A stretch of DNA of 64,000 nt from VXNE01 sp965217825. GTDB taxonomy: Bacteria; Pseudomonadota; Gammaproteobacteria; Pseudomonadales; Azotimanducaceae. A program made the translations under genes and the position numbers. The DNA is taken from contig OZ244571.1 in NCBI GenBank assembly GCA_965217825.1, forward strand, positions 4,464,001-4,528,000. Reading direction: 5' to 3'. Positions 28,469 through 37,209 of the stretch are shown here, one piece after another. How positions within the stretch are numbered: position 1 is the stretch's first letter; every line of letters begins with the position of its first letter. The notes under the pieces are model-generated. The model was not told the origin of the DNA, did not search any database, and saw only the letters and a program-made list of their open reading frames with translations.

Positions 28469-29077
28469 ATGCGTTTTCCCAAGTGGGCGATGTTTGCCGT
28501 CGCCCTGCTGGCCAGTACTGCGAATGCCGCCGAACCCGCGGCGCTCGAAACGACGATCCAGGTGTGCGCGGCGTGCCACGGGCAGGACGGCGCGTCAGGG
28601 ATCGTTGCCGACTACCCGAATCTGGCCGGGCAAAACGCCCGTTACCTCTTCACCCAACTGCAGATGATCCAGTCCGGCGCGCGTCCGGCGCCGCTGATGG
28701 CCGGTCAACTGGACGGCAAGTCGGACGAAGAACTCCGGAACCTTGCTGACCACTACGCCGGCATGCCCGTCAAGGTCGGTCGGTCCAAGGCCGAGAAGCT
28801 CGAAGCAGGAATGCGGATCTATCGCGGCGGCATCATGTCCAAAGGGGTGGCCGCCTGCTCTGCCTGCCACTCCCCAACGGGAACGGGCAATGCACCGGCC
28901 GGGTTCCCGGTCCTGTCCGGACAGCGTTTCGAGTATGTCGTTGCACAACTCGTCGCGTATCGGGAAGGGATGCGCCGGACCGACGACGACTATGGCGGCA
29001 TGATGCGCGGCGTGGCGTCCAGATTGACGGATACGGAGATCAAGGCCGTTGCGAACTATATTCAGGGCCTGTATTGA
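28469..29077 (+). CDS. Diheme cytochrome c4
   Basis: This 202-aa periplasmic electron carrier has a signal peptide (MRFPKWAMFAVALLASTANA) and two c-type heme domains, CAACHGQDG near residue 33 and CSACHSPTG near 130. Methionines that could be the axial ligands follow in each half (PLMAGQL; GGMMRGVA). Cytochrome c4 passes electrons to terminal oxidases in Gammaproteobacteria. Start ATG 28469 begins the signal peptide exactly. It is divergent from engB and followed by dsbA 139 bp later, the conserved order in this class. Confidence 0.93.
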   Translation: MRFPKWAMFAVALLASTANAAEPAALETTIQVCAACHGQDGASGIVADYPNLAGQNARYLFTQLQMIQSGARPAPLMAGQLDGKSDEELRNLADHYAGMPVKVGRSKAEKLEAGMRIYRGGIMSKGVAACSACHSPTGTGNAPAGFPVLSGQRFEYVVAQLVAYREGMRRTDDDYGGMMRGVASRLTDTEIKAVANYIQGLY

Positions 29078-29216
29078 CGCGGGTCGACGCACCCGCGCCT
29101 TTGTCTACGCCGCTTCGTGGGGCATGGAGACATTGCGAAAGATGGCGTTCTTAAAGCGTGACGCCCGACGAGGGCTTCAACGGGGCCACGACGCGGAACG
29201 GCGTCGTGAAGCTGGC

Positions 29217-29888
29217 ATGATGGCTCGCGCGAGAATTTTCACCGCTCTGATCGTTGCCGTTTTCCTGGGCCTGCCGGCAGCGGGCGAAGCGTTCGAGGAC
29301 GGGACGCACTACGATCTGCTGCCCATTCCGGTGGAAACCCGAATCCCCGACGGCATCGAGGTCGTCGAGGTTTTCTCCTACGCGTGTGTCCATTGTTTCA
29401 ATTTCGAACCCCTGCTCGAAGCGTGGCAGGCAAAACAAGCGGAAGATGTCGATTTCCGGCGCGTACCGGCAGTTTTCAATCCCACCTGGGAACTCTTGGC
29501 AAAGGTCTATTTCAGCGCCGAGATTCTGCGCGTAACCGATACGGTTCACTATCCACTCTTTGAGTCCCTTCACCTGCACGGCGTCGATCTGCGCCAGCCG
29601 CCGCTCCTCGCCAAGTTCTTTCGTGACGTCGGCGGAGTCGATGTACAGCGGTTTCTCAGCGTCTTCGACTCGTTCAGCGTGCACAGCCGTGTGCAGCAGG
29701 CGAAGGCGCAGACGCGAATGTACCGCATAACGGGTGTGCCCACGATGATCGTGGACGGCACCTATCGCGTGGAAATGAGTGGGGATGTCGCCGGGTCGAA
29801 GATGCTGGACGTGGTCGACTTCCTGGTGGACCTGGCGAGAAAGCAGCGCAGCGCCGCAGACGAGGCAAAAGCCCAGCAAGACGAATAG
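29217..29888 (+). CDS. dsbA: Thiol:disulfide interchange protein DsbA with a CVHC active site
   Basis: This 223-aa periplasmic oxidase introduces disulfides in exported proteins. It has a signal peptide (FTALIVAVFLGLPAAGEA), a thioredoxin-like first strand (GIEVVEVFSYACVHCFNFEP, the catalytic pair at residues 57 and 60) and the cis-proline loop GVPTMIV. The two residues between the cysteines are Val-His instead of the usual Pro-His, a change expected to shift redox potential. Tandem ATG codons at 29217 and 29220 give equivalent starts. It follows cytochrome c4 on the same strand and ends 3 bp from convergent metF. Confidence 0.93.
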   Translation: MMARARIFTALIVAVFLGLPAAGEAFEDGTHYDLLPIPVETRIPDGIEVVEVFSYACVHCFNFEPLLEAWQAKQAEDVDFRRVPAVFNPTWELLAKVYFSAEILRVTDTVHYPLFESLHLHGVDLRQPPLLAKFFRDVGGVDVQRFLSVFDSFSVHSRVQQAKAQTRMYRITGVPTMIVDGTYRVEMSGDVAGSKMLDVVDFLVDLARKQRSAADEAKAQQDE

Positions 29889-29891
29889 CGC

Positions 29892-30761
29892 TCACATTCC
29901 CGCGGCTTCCATGACCGCCGGGATTCGGTGCTCCCAGCCGATGGCCATGATGTGTACGCCCTGGCACATCGGCGCGACATTCCTCACGATCCCGCCGGTG
30001 ATGTCGATGCTGGTTTCCGCCAGGTTCTCGGCGTTTTCGAGTTCCCCTGTCAAGTGATCGGGAACGACGACCCCTGGAATCCTCTCGGTCATGTAGCGTG
30101 CCTGTCTGGCCGACTTCAGCATGATGATTCCCGCCAGGATGGGGACGTTGAATTCCTCGACTCTCTTCATGAATGCCTCGAAACCGGATGGGTCGTACAC
30201 GGCATTGGTCTGGAAAAACTGCGCTCCCGACTCGATCTTCTGTTCCATGCGAGCAATTTCCCTACCCAGGTCCGGCACGGCCACATTGACGACTGCGCCC
30301 CGGTAGAAGTTCGGACCGCCCTTGAGGCTGTTTCCCGAAAAGTCGCGTCCTGACGCCAGGAGGCTGGCCGCCTTGAGAATGTCTTCCGCGCCGAGATCGA
30401 AAACGGGCTTGGCTTCGGGATGATCTCCAGCGGAAGGCGGATCGCCACTCATGCAGACGATATTGGCTACGCCTAGCGCATGGGCGGCCAGCATGTCTGC
30501 CTGGATGGCCAACCGGTTCCGGTCCCGACCCGCGATCTGCAAAGTAGATTCGATGCCCCGGTCCTTTAACAAGTGCGCCACCGCTATCGGCGCCATCGTC
30601 ATTCTCGATGTGGCTGAATCGGTCAGGTTGAAAGCGGCGACCAGGTGTCTTAGCGCTTCGCCGGCATCGAACAGGTCGCGCAGGTCGGTGCCCTTGGGCG
30701 GATTCAATTCTGCCGTGAGGGTGAAGTCGTTGTTGGCCAGCGAATCTGAGAGATTGCTCAT
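29892..30761 (-). CDS. metF: Methylenetetrahydrofolate reductase family protein
   Basis: This 289-aa TIM-barrel flavoprotein reduces 5,10-methylene-THF to 5-methyl-THF for methionine synthesis. Family features are the N-terminal FTLTAELNPPKGTDL, the central VANIVCMSGDPPSAGDHPEA (the folate/FAD loop), FFQTNAVYD and the C-terminal QGVHIMAIGWEHRIP. It is somewhat divergent from E. coli MetF, and a MetF-like role in a C1 pathway other than methionine cannot be excluded. It is convergent with dsbA and divergent from the carboxylase gene. Confidence 0.85.
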   Translation of the reverse strand: MSNLSDSLANNDFTLTAELNPPKGTDLRDLFDAGEALRHLVAAFNLTDSATSRMTMAPIAVAHLLKDRGIESTLQIAGRDRNRLAIQADMLAAHALGVANIVCMSGDPPSAGDHPEAKPVFDLGAEDILKAASLLASGRDFSGNSLKGGPNFYRGAVVNVAVPDLGREIARMEQKIESGAQFFQTNAVYDPSGFEAFMKRVEEFNVPILAGIIMLKSARQARYMTERIPGVVVPDHLTGELENAENLAETSIDITGGIVRNVAPMCQGVHIMAIGWEHRIPAVMEAAGM

Positions 30762-30989
30762 GCACGATCTCGAACAAGGTCGAAGTGCGCGCCCGGCATG
30801 GCGCGCGGTCTGTCAGCCGATGATTGCACTTGCACTGCGCTGGCTGCAATTGCATTGTGACCTTGAATAGCCGGGGCTTTGCCGACTCCCGGGCGCAGCC
30901 GCGAGCACGTCCACGTCCTGGTGGCGGCCGTGCGCGACGTGGCGCCTTCATGGGAGGAAGCCATCTGGACTATCGAGGAGGACCCGACC

Positions 30990-33900
30990 ATGCACAAGCG
31001 CGTTCTGATAGCTAACCGGGGCGAGATTGCCATTCGCATCGCGAAGGCCGCATCGGCGCTGGGCATGGAATCGTCAAGCGTATACGCTCCGGCCGATTCA
31101 CTCTCGCTGCACACGCGGTTCACCACCGAAGCGCGCCGCATCGGCCACGATGACGGCGACCCGTTGAGCGCCTACCTCGACACCGAAGCCCTGGTCGATA
31201 CGGCCGTCGCGAGCGGATGCGACTGCCTACATCCGGGCTACGGGTTCCTGTCGGAGAACCCCCATCTGGCGCAACTGTGCGCGGATGCAGGTCTACAGTT
31301 CATAGGCCCCTCCCCGGAAGTGCTGGCGCTGTTCGGCGACAAGATTCGCGCCCGGGAACTGGCGCGCGCGGCGGGAATCCCGGTGATCTCCGGCAGCGAC
31401 GAACCGCTGGCGACGCCGGAGGCCGCAGCCGAACTGGCACAAAGCCTCGGCTACCCGGTCATGCTGAAGGCTTGCGCCGGAGGCGGCGGACGCGGCATGC
31501 GTGCTGTCGAGTCGACAGCGGACATCCAGGCGGCCTTCGAAAGCTGCCAGCGCGAGGCCCAGGTCGCTTTCGGCGACGGCCGCCTCTTCATGGAACGCCT
31601 GCTGCAGCGCCCGAGACACATCGAAGTACAGGTGCTTGCCGACACGGGCGGTAACGTCGTGCACCTGCACGAGCGGGACTGCTCCATACAGCGAAGAAAC
31701 CAGAAAGTCATCGAAGTCGCTCCCGCTGCGGCGCTTGCCGACCCAACGCGAAACAAGCTCCTCGCCGACGCCGTCCGACTGGTGCGTACCGCGCACTACG
31801 TCAATGCCGGCACGGTCGAGTTCCTGGTCGTGCCGGAGACCGGCGAGTACTACTTCATCGAATGCAATCCGCGCATCCAGGTCGAGCACACGGTCACCGA
31901 GCAGATCACCGGCATCGACATCGTCGAAGCGCAGTTCCGGATCGCCGCCGGCGCGTCACTGCATGCACTGGGTATCGGCGATCAAAAAGACGTCGGCGCG
32001 CCGCGCGGGTTCGCCGTCCAGGCCCGCGTCGTCGCCCGAGGCGCCGGCGCCATCTCCGCTTACAAGGAGCCGTCCGGACCCGGCGTTCGGGTAGACGCAT
32101 CCGGCTATGCGGGTTACGCGCCGCCGCCGCAATTCGATCCGCTGCTGGCGAAAGTCATCGGTGCATCGAACTCAACGGCGTCCTTTGAGTCCGCCGTTGA
32201 CCGCACCCTGCGGGCGCTGGAAGAGTTCCACATCGCCGGGCTGCCCACGAACCTGGCGGAACTGCGCGGCATCCTGTCGCACCCCGAAGTTCGGGGCGGC
32301 GATGCCAGGACATGCCTGCTCACCGAGGCACCGCCCATCGCGCCGCCCGATTCAGCCGCGAGCGATGCGATCAGCCTGCTTGATCGCCAGGCAGCCCTGC
32401 ACGGAGGCATGGCAGTCATCGTTGGCACCGGGGCAAACAAACCCGGCCTCGCGGCGGCGGATGGACAACGCGCTGTCGAATGTCCGATCGCGGGCACCGT
32501 GGTCGAATGCCGCGCCACGCCGGGTATTCGCGTGGCACCGGGCGACACATTGCTCGTTGTCAGCGCGATGAAGATGGAAACGGTCATCGCAGCGCCGTGC
32601 GCCGGCGTTGTCGCCGCTTCGGAAACGCTGTCCCCCGGCGAAAGCGTTGCCGCCGGACAGGTAGTCGCGTTGGTGTCTCCGACATCCACCGAAACAGCCG
32701 AGCACCTCGGCGCGGATAGGGCGGACGGCACCTGGGCACCGCTGCTCGACGACATCCGCACGATGCAAGGTCTGGCGCTCAAGCGCCTGGCGCCCGGTTC
32801 GACCGACCCGGGCGTCGTGCGGCAGCGCAGTCGCGGCAAGCTGACCTGCCGCGAGCGCATCTCGCTATTGCTCGATGCCGACACCTTCCGCGAAGTCGGC
32901 AGCATCGCCGGCTTCGCGTCGTACGACGACACGGGCCAGGTCGTAGATTTCACTCCCGCCAACCATGTCGGCGGGTGGGGCAGGATCGATACGCGTTCGG
33001 TGGTGGTCTGCGCGGACGACTTCACCTCCCGGGGCGGCCACGCGGACGGCGCCATCGGCGCCAAGAGCCGCCATCTCGACCAACTTGCCCTGGAGATGCG
33101 CGTGCCGTCCGTGCGTCTGCTCGACGGTTCGTCCGGAGGCGGCAGCGTCGCCGCCATGGTGCCGGCGCAAAGGAAAGAAGGAGAAAGTACCGCCAAGGAA
33201 AGCACCGGCGCGATCAAGGCGGGGCGGCCCCGCGTCGCCGGTGGCGGCGGCTCGTACCTGCCGGGGCACCTTGGAAGCACCATGTATACCGAACAGTTGA
33301 GCACTGTTCCCGTGGTCAACATGCTTCTTGGCAGCGTGGTCGGCATCGGCGCCGCCAAGGCGGTACTCGGACACTTCTCGGTCATGGTCCGCGACATCGC
33401 GCAGCTATTCGTCGCCGGGCCGCCGGTCGTCATCCACGCGATGGGTTACGACATCTCCAAGGAGGAGCTCGGCGGCTGGCATATCCATTGCCGCAACGGC
33501 TCGGTGGACAACCTGGCGGAAACCGAGGAAGAGGCGGCGGCGATGACGCGACGGTTCCTCTCCTATCTTCCTTCGAGCGTCTACGAAGCGCCTCCGGTCT
33601 TGTCGCCCAACGCCGACGACCCGCCCGAGCGCCGGGAGGAGGAGTTGTTCGCGCTCATACCAAAAGCGCGCACCACGACATTCGACATCCGCAAGGCCAT
33701 CCAACTGATGGCGGACGCCGACTCCTTCTTCGAGATCGGTCCGCTCTGGGGCACGGACCAGGTCACGGGGTTCGTCCGCTTCAACGGCCACCCGCTCGGC
33801 GTCATCGCCTCGGACAGCCAACACCCGAACGGCGGCGCACTCACCGCCGACGGCTGCGCCAAGTTGACGCGACACCTCGACCTCTGCGACCTGTTCCACC

Positions 33901-34391
33901 TACCGATTCTGAACCTGGTCGACAACCCCGGCTTCGCCGTCGGCCTCGAGCACGAACTGGCGGGCACCATCCGCAAGGGCGGCGAGTGGATGGTCGCTTT
34001 TTCGCAGGTCGGCGTGCCCATCTTCACCGTGGTCATGCGGCGCAGTTTCGGCGTCGCCGGCAACAACTACGCGACGCCCAGGTCGCAGCCATCAGTCCGC
34101 GTCGCCTGGCCCGCGGCGGATGTCGGCGGCATTCCTCCCGAGGGCGGTATCGAAGCCGCCTACAAGCGGCAACTGGCGGAGTCCGACGATCCGGAAGCGC
34201 TGCGCGCGGAACTCATGGCGCGCATCGAAAGCGCGCGCGGTCCTATCGGACCGCTCTCCAGATTCCAGATGGAGGAAATGATCGATCCCAGAGACACGCG
34301 CAAGATGATCTGCGAGTGGATCGATACCGCCCATAAGCTTGTATCGCAGCCGGCGAGGCTCGTGCCGAGGACGCTGCAGTTCAGACCGTGA
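30990..34391 (+). CDS. Single-chain acyl-CoA carboxylase (biotin carboxylase + BCCP + carboxyltransferase; LCC-like)
   Basis: This 1133-aa three-in-one carboxylase has an N-terminal biotin carboxylase with ATP-grasp (RVLIANRGEIAIRI at the start, CAGGGGRGMRAVES, QKVIEVAPAAAL), a biotinyl domain with VVSAMKMETVI (acceptor Lys about 528) and a carboxyltransferase of the MmdA/AccD type from about residue 600 (GGSYLPGHLGSTMYTEQ, MRRSFGVAGNNYATPRSQ). All-in-one chains of this size are known as long-chain acyl-CoA carboxylases. ATG 30990 follows CGAGGAGG by 9 bp. The neighbouring acyl-CoA dehydrogenases support a role in fatty or branched acyl-CoA metabolism. Substrate range is not shown by sequence. 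Confidence 0.92.
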   Translation: MHKRVLIANRGEIAIRIAKAASALGMESSSVYAPADSLSLHTRFTTEARRIGHDDGDPLSAYLDTEALVDTAVASGCDCLHPGYGFLSENPHLAQLCADAGLQFIGPSPEVLALFGDKIRARELARAAGIPVISGSDEPLATPEAAAELAQSLGYPVMLKACAGGGGRGMRAVESTADIQAAFESCQREAQVAFGDGRLFMERLLQRPRHIEVQVLADTGGNVVHLHERDCSIQRRNQKVIEVAPAAALADPTRNKLLADAVRLVRTAHYVNAGTVEFLVVPETGEYYFIECNPRIQVEHTVTEQITGIDIVEAQFRIAAGASLHALGIGDQKDVGAPRGFAVQARVVARGAGAISAYKEPSGPGVRVDASGYAGYAPPPQFDPLLAKVIGASNSTASFESAVDRTLRALEEFHIAGLPTNLAELRGILSHPEVRGGDARTCLLTEAPPIAPPDSAASDAISLLDRQAALHGGMAVIVGTGANKPGLAAADGQRAVECPIAGTVVECRATPGIRVAPGDTLLVVSAMKMETVIAAPCAGVVAASETLSPGESVAAGQVVALVSPTSTETAEHLGADRADGTWAPLLDDIRTMQGLALKRLAPGSTDPGVVRQRSRGKLTCRERISLLLDADTFREVGSIAGFASYDDTGQVVDFTPANHVGGWGRIDTRSVVVCADDFTSRGGHADGAIGAKSRHLDQLALEMRVPSVRLLDGSSGGGSVAAMVPAQRKEGESTAKESTGAIKAGRPRVAGGGGSYLPGHLGSTMYTEQLSTVPVVNMLLGSVVGIGAAKAVLGHFSVMVRDIAQLFVAGPPVVIHAMGYDISKEELGGWHIHCRNGSVDNLAETEEEAAAMTRRFLSYLPSSVYEAPPVLSPNADDPPERREEELFALIPKARTTTFDIRKAIQLMADADSFFEIGPLWGTDQVTGFVRFNGHPLGVIASDSQHPNGGALTADGCAKLTRHLDLCDLFHLPILNLVDNPGFAVGLEHELAGTIRKGGEWMVAFSQVGVPIFTVVMRRSFGVAGNNYATPRSQPSVRVAWPAADVGGIPPEGGIEAAYKRQLAESDDPEALRAELMARIESARGPIGPLSRFQMEEMIDPRDTRKMICEWIDTAHKLVSQPARLVPRTLQFRP

Positions 34392-34400
34392 TGCGGGGTT

Positions 34401-34666
34401 AGTGTCGTGTCACGCGAGTTCTGGCGCTTCAGAGTTCGCCATGCGCGTCAATGCAAGGCGTGGTCCGCAGGGAATATCGGGCATATTCGCAAGGGCCACA
34501 ACGCGGCAGTGGCGTGCATGGCGATCTCCCGAAGGGCGCGCCCCACGGGGCCCGTGGCCGCGTTGCGCCCCTTGGAAATGGAGCCGACCATTCCCGGCGG
34601 GGACGCGCCTTGCCACAGACCCCGTGGGACGCGCTGAAGCGTCATAACTCGCGTGACACGACACTA
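34401..34666. mobile_element. Foldback MITE with TA-ended 21-bp inverted repeats (IS630-like ends)
   Basis: This 266-bp element starts TAGTGTCGTGTCACGCGAGT and ends with the exact inverse (34646-34666), 21 bp in all. The interior is itself an imperfect palindrome, so the whole element folds back. TA at both outer ends fits the TA target duplication of IS630/Tc1-type transposases; no transposase is encoded. It lies between convergent carboxylase and acyl-CoA dehydrogenase genes, and its right end supplies the TAG stop of the dehydrogenase. Removing it with one TA would turn that stop into TAA, so the insertion changed no protein. It may now act as a bidirectional terminator. Confidence 0.85.
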
Positions 34667-35917
34667 GTTCCTCTTCACGTCCCGGAATGGACCCGTGTCC
34701 ATGCGGGGTTCCTTCGGCATGCCGAGCACGCGTTCGGCGATGATGTTGCGCTGAATCTCGTCAGTACCGCCGGCAATGGAAGTGGCCGGCACCGATACGA
34801 GGATCTCGGCGATGAGGCCGTCCAGCGGTCCGTCCGCACCGGCGAGCATCACGTCCGCGCCCGCGAGGAGCGTGTGCACATGCGACGCCTGGCGGGCGAT
34901 ATTGCTGGCGGCAAGCTTGCCCAGCGAACCCTCCGGGCCTTGCGGGCGACCCTGTTCCTGCGCCGCTCGGGCGCGCCTCGCGGTCCACTCCGCCGTTCGC
35001 GACAGGATCAGCAGCTTCGCGACTTCCTGGCGCGCCTCGGGATCGACATCGTCGCCGAGGGTCTCCGCGCGCGCTTCCACCAGATCGACGCGCCCCGCGC
35101 GCTGCGGATACCACCTGTAGGGTTCCATCGACGTCGCGATCTCGTCGCGCTCCTCCAGGTAGATTCGCCCCGGCGGCACGTTTGTTCGGGGAAGCGCACG
35201 GGAGCCGGCGATACCTCGGCGCTCGTGCATCAGCGTCGTCAATGCGACTTGCCAGCCATTGCCCACCTTCGACACCAGGTTCTGCAGCGGCACGAGCGCG
35301 TCGGTGAAGAACACCTGGTTGAACGAAGCATGCCCGTTCATCTGCCTGAGTGGACGCACTTCGACACCGGACTGACGCATGTCGATCACGAAGTACGACA
35401 GTCCCTGGTGCTTCGGGACGTCCCAGTCCGTGCGCGCCAGCAACAAGCCGAAGTCCGCGTGGTGCGCGCTGGTGGTCCAGACCTTCTGGCCGTTGACGAT
35501 CCATTTCTCGCCATCGAGATCGGCGCGCGTGGTCGCCCCAGCCAGATCCGAACCGCTGCCGGGTTCGCTGAAGAGCTGACACCAGACATCCTCGCCGGTG
35601 AGTATGCGGCGCAGGTATTTCTCCTTCTGCTTGTTAGAACCGTGTTCGAGCAAGGTCGCGCCGGCAAGCAGCCGAATGCCCGTCTTCGCTACGCCCACCG
35701 CGTCGATGCGGGCGAATTCCTCATCGACAACAGGCGCGAGCGCTTGCGGCAAATCCCTCCCGTGCCAATCGCTCGGCCACACGGGCATGCCCCAGCCCGA
35801 GTCCGCGAGCTTGTTGCGCCAGGCCACCAGTCCTGCGTCGGCATCCCAGTTTGCTTCGAGCCAGGCGCGGACTTCCGCGCGCAACTCGTGAGAAGTGTCA
35901 GGCGTAAATCCGTTCAT
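34664..35917 (-). CDS. Acyl-CoA dehydrogenase, subunit/paralog 1
   Basis: This 417-aa FAD-dependent acyl-CoA dehydrogenase shows CQLFSEPGSGSDLAGATTRA (FAD/substrate region near residue 115) and WIVNGQKVWTTSAH. The C-terminal ATSIAGGTDEIQRNIIAERV is where nucleotide binding and dimer contacts occur in the family. Start ATG 35917 (MNGFTPDTSHE) overlaps the upstream dehydrogenase stop as ATGA, so the two are translationally coupled. Paired unlike dehydrogenases of this kind form alpha2-beta2 enzymes in steroid side-chain degradation; that is an analogy. The stop codon lies in the adjacent MITE. Confidence 0.93.
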   Translation of the reverse strand: MNGFTPDTSHELRAEVRAWLEANWDADAGLVAWRNKLADSGWGMPVWPSDWHGRDLPQALAPVVDEEFARIDAVGVAKTGIRLLAGATLLEHGSNKQKEKYLRRILTGEDVWCQLFSEPGSGSDLAGATTRADLDGEKWIVNGQKVWTTSAHHADFGLLLARTDWDVPKHQGLSYFVIDMRQSGVEVRPLRQMNGHASFNQVFFTDALVPLQNLVSKVGNGWQVALTTLMHERRGIAGSRALPRTNVPPGRIYLEERDEIATSMEPYRWYPQRAGRVDLVEARAETLGDDVDPEARQEVAKLLILSRTAEWTARRARAAQEQGRPQGPEGSLGKLAASNIARQASHVHTLLAGADVMLAGADGPLDGLIAEILVSVPATSIAGGTDEIQRNIIAERVLGMPKEPRMDTGPFRDVKRN

Positions 35918-37140
35918 CTTTCCTGCGAGGGGGTTCCCCCTCGCGCACTTTCTCGTGCGAGGGACACCCTCGCGCTCCCGGGGCTGAGGGCTCCTTTCCT
36001 GCGAGGGGGTTCCCCTCGCGCTCCCCGGCTGAGGGCTCCTCGAATCCGCGACATCATGCGTTCCCGGTGCAGGGACGGGGTGCCGAACAACACTTCCGAA
36101 CTCTTCGCCCGCTTGAACCAGAGATGCGTGTCGTTGTCCCAGGTAAAGCCGATCCCGCCGTGGATCTGAATACATTCCCGCGCGGCATGCATGTAGGCGT
36201 CGGCAGCCACAGACTTGGCGATGCAGGCGAGGACGGGCAGTTCCGGATCGTTCTCCGCCACGGCGTCGGCCGCACAGTAGGCGGCGGATTTGGCCAGCTC
36301 TACTTCCAGCAACATATCCGCACACTTGTGCTTGATCGCCTGAAACGAACCCACAGCCCGACCGAATTGGGTGCGCAACTTGGCGTACTCGACCGCGGAC
36401 TCCAGCAGCCGCTGCGCGCCGCCGACCATTTCGTTCGCCAACGCAACGGCGGCCAGGTCGAGAATCCTCTTGATCGCCCGCGTGCCGTCAATGTCGGCGT
36501 CAAGTCGGGTGACCGGCGCATGGTCGAAATCTATCCGCGCCAGTTTGCGTGTCGGGTCAAGGGTGGCGAGCGAGCGCCGAACGATCCCCGGACTGTCCGC
36601 CGCCGCCACATGGAACGACAGCTTGTCTTGCGCCTCGCGCGCGACAATGACGAGCAAGTCGGCAATATGACCGTCGATGACGAAGCTCTTGCTACCGGTC
36701 AGCTTGCCGTCGCGGACCGTTGCTGCGATGCCGTCGGCACCCCAGCGCCCGCTCGGCTCGGCGATGGCCAGCGCCGCGAGGCTCTCGCCCGTCGCGACCG
36801 CTGGCAGGAGTTCTTCTTTCTGCGCTGTCGACCCGGTTTCCAGGATCGCGGTCGCGCCCAGAACCGTGGAGGAAAAAAAAGGCGCGCAGAGGAGCGATCT
36901 CCCCATCTCCTCGACGATGATGGCGAGTTCCGCGAAGGAGAAACCCTGGCCGCCGTAGGCCTCGGGAATGTGGACCGCCGTCAGGCCGAGATCATTGGCG
37001 ATCTGTCTCCAGACTTCGGCGTCGTAGCCCGATTCGGTTTCCATCAATCGGCGTACTTCCGTCGGCGGCGACTTGTCGGCCAGGAACCGTCGCACGGTGG
37101 AACGCAGTTGTTCCTGCTCGTCGGTGAACGCGAATTGCAT
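35914..37140 (-). CDS. Acyl-CoA dehydrogenase, subunit/paralog 2, with a repeat-encoded tail
   Basis: This 408-aa acyl-CoA dehydrogenase starts at ATG 37140 (MQFAFTDEQEQLRSTVRRFL). Residues to about 360 are family-typical, with AIAEPSGRWGADG, RTQFGRAVGSFQAIKHKCAD and CIQIHGGIGFTWDNDTHLWF. The usual catalytic Glu of the TWE motif is Asp (TWDND), so this may be the non-catalytic partner of a heteromeric pair, or a fine-tuned enzyme. After MMSRIRG the last 40-50 residues (RGARGEPPRRKGALSPGSAR and so on) are encoded by palindromic repeats and have no family counterpart. It is coupled to the next dehydrogenase by an ATGA overlap. Confidence 0.9.
   Translation of the reverse strand: MQFAFTDEQEQLRSTVRRFLADKSPPTEVRRLMETESGYDAEVWRQIANDLGLTAVHIPEAYGGQGFSFAELAIIVEEMGRSLLCAPFFSSTVLGATAILETGSTAQKEELLPAVATGESLAALAIAEPSGRWGADGIAATVRDGKLTGSKSFVIDGHIADLLVIVAREAQDKLSFHVAAADSPGIVRRSLATLDPTRKLARIDFDHAPVTRLDADIDGTRAIKRILDLAAVALANEMVGGAQRLLESAVEYAKLRTQFGRAVGSFQAIKHKCADMLLEVELAKSAAYCAADAVAENDPELPVLACIAKSVAADAYMHAARECIQIHGGIGFTWDNDTHLWFKRAKSSEVLFGTPSLHRERMMSRIRGALSRGARGEPPRRKGALSPGSARVSLARESARGGTPSQER
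35922..36040. repeat. Palindromic (REP-like) repeats inside the dehydrogenase 3' end
   Basis: Two copies of a hairpin unit of the type GCGAGGGGGTTCCCCCTCGC occur at 35925-35944 and 36001-36019. Each is embedded in a longer direct repeat that includes GAGGGCTCCTTTCCTGCGAG. A shorter palindrome around CTCGTGCGAGG lies between them. The block lies inside the 3' end of the upstream acyl-CoA dehydrogenase gene and adds its odd C-terminal tail. Extragenic palindromes invading a coding end explain this best. Confidence 0.75.
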
Positions 37141-37209
37141 GGCCGGATTATAGCTGCGGGGCGAGGGTCCGGTAGGCGCAGAACGCACCGATTCGGTATT
37201 CTTCACCGC

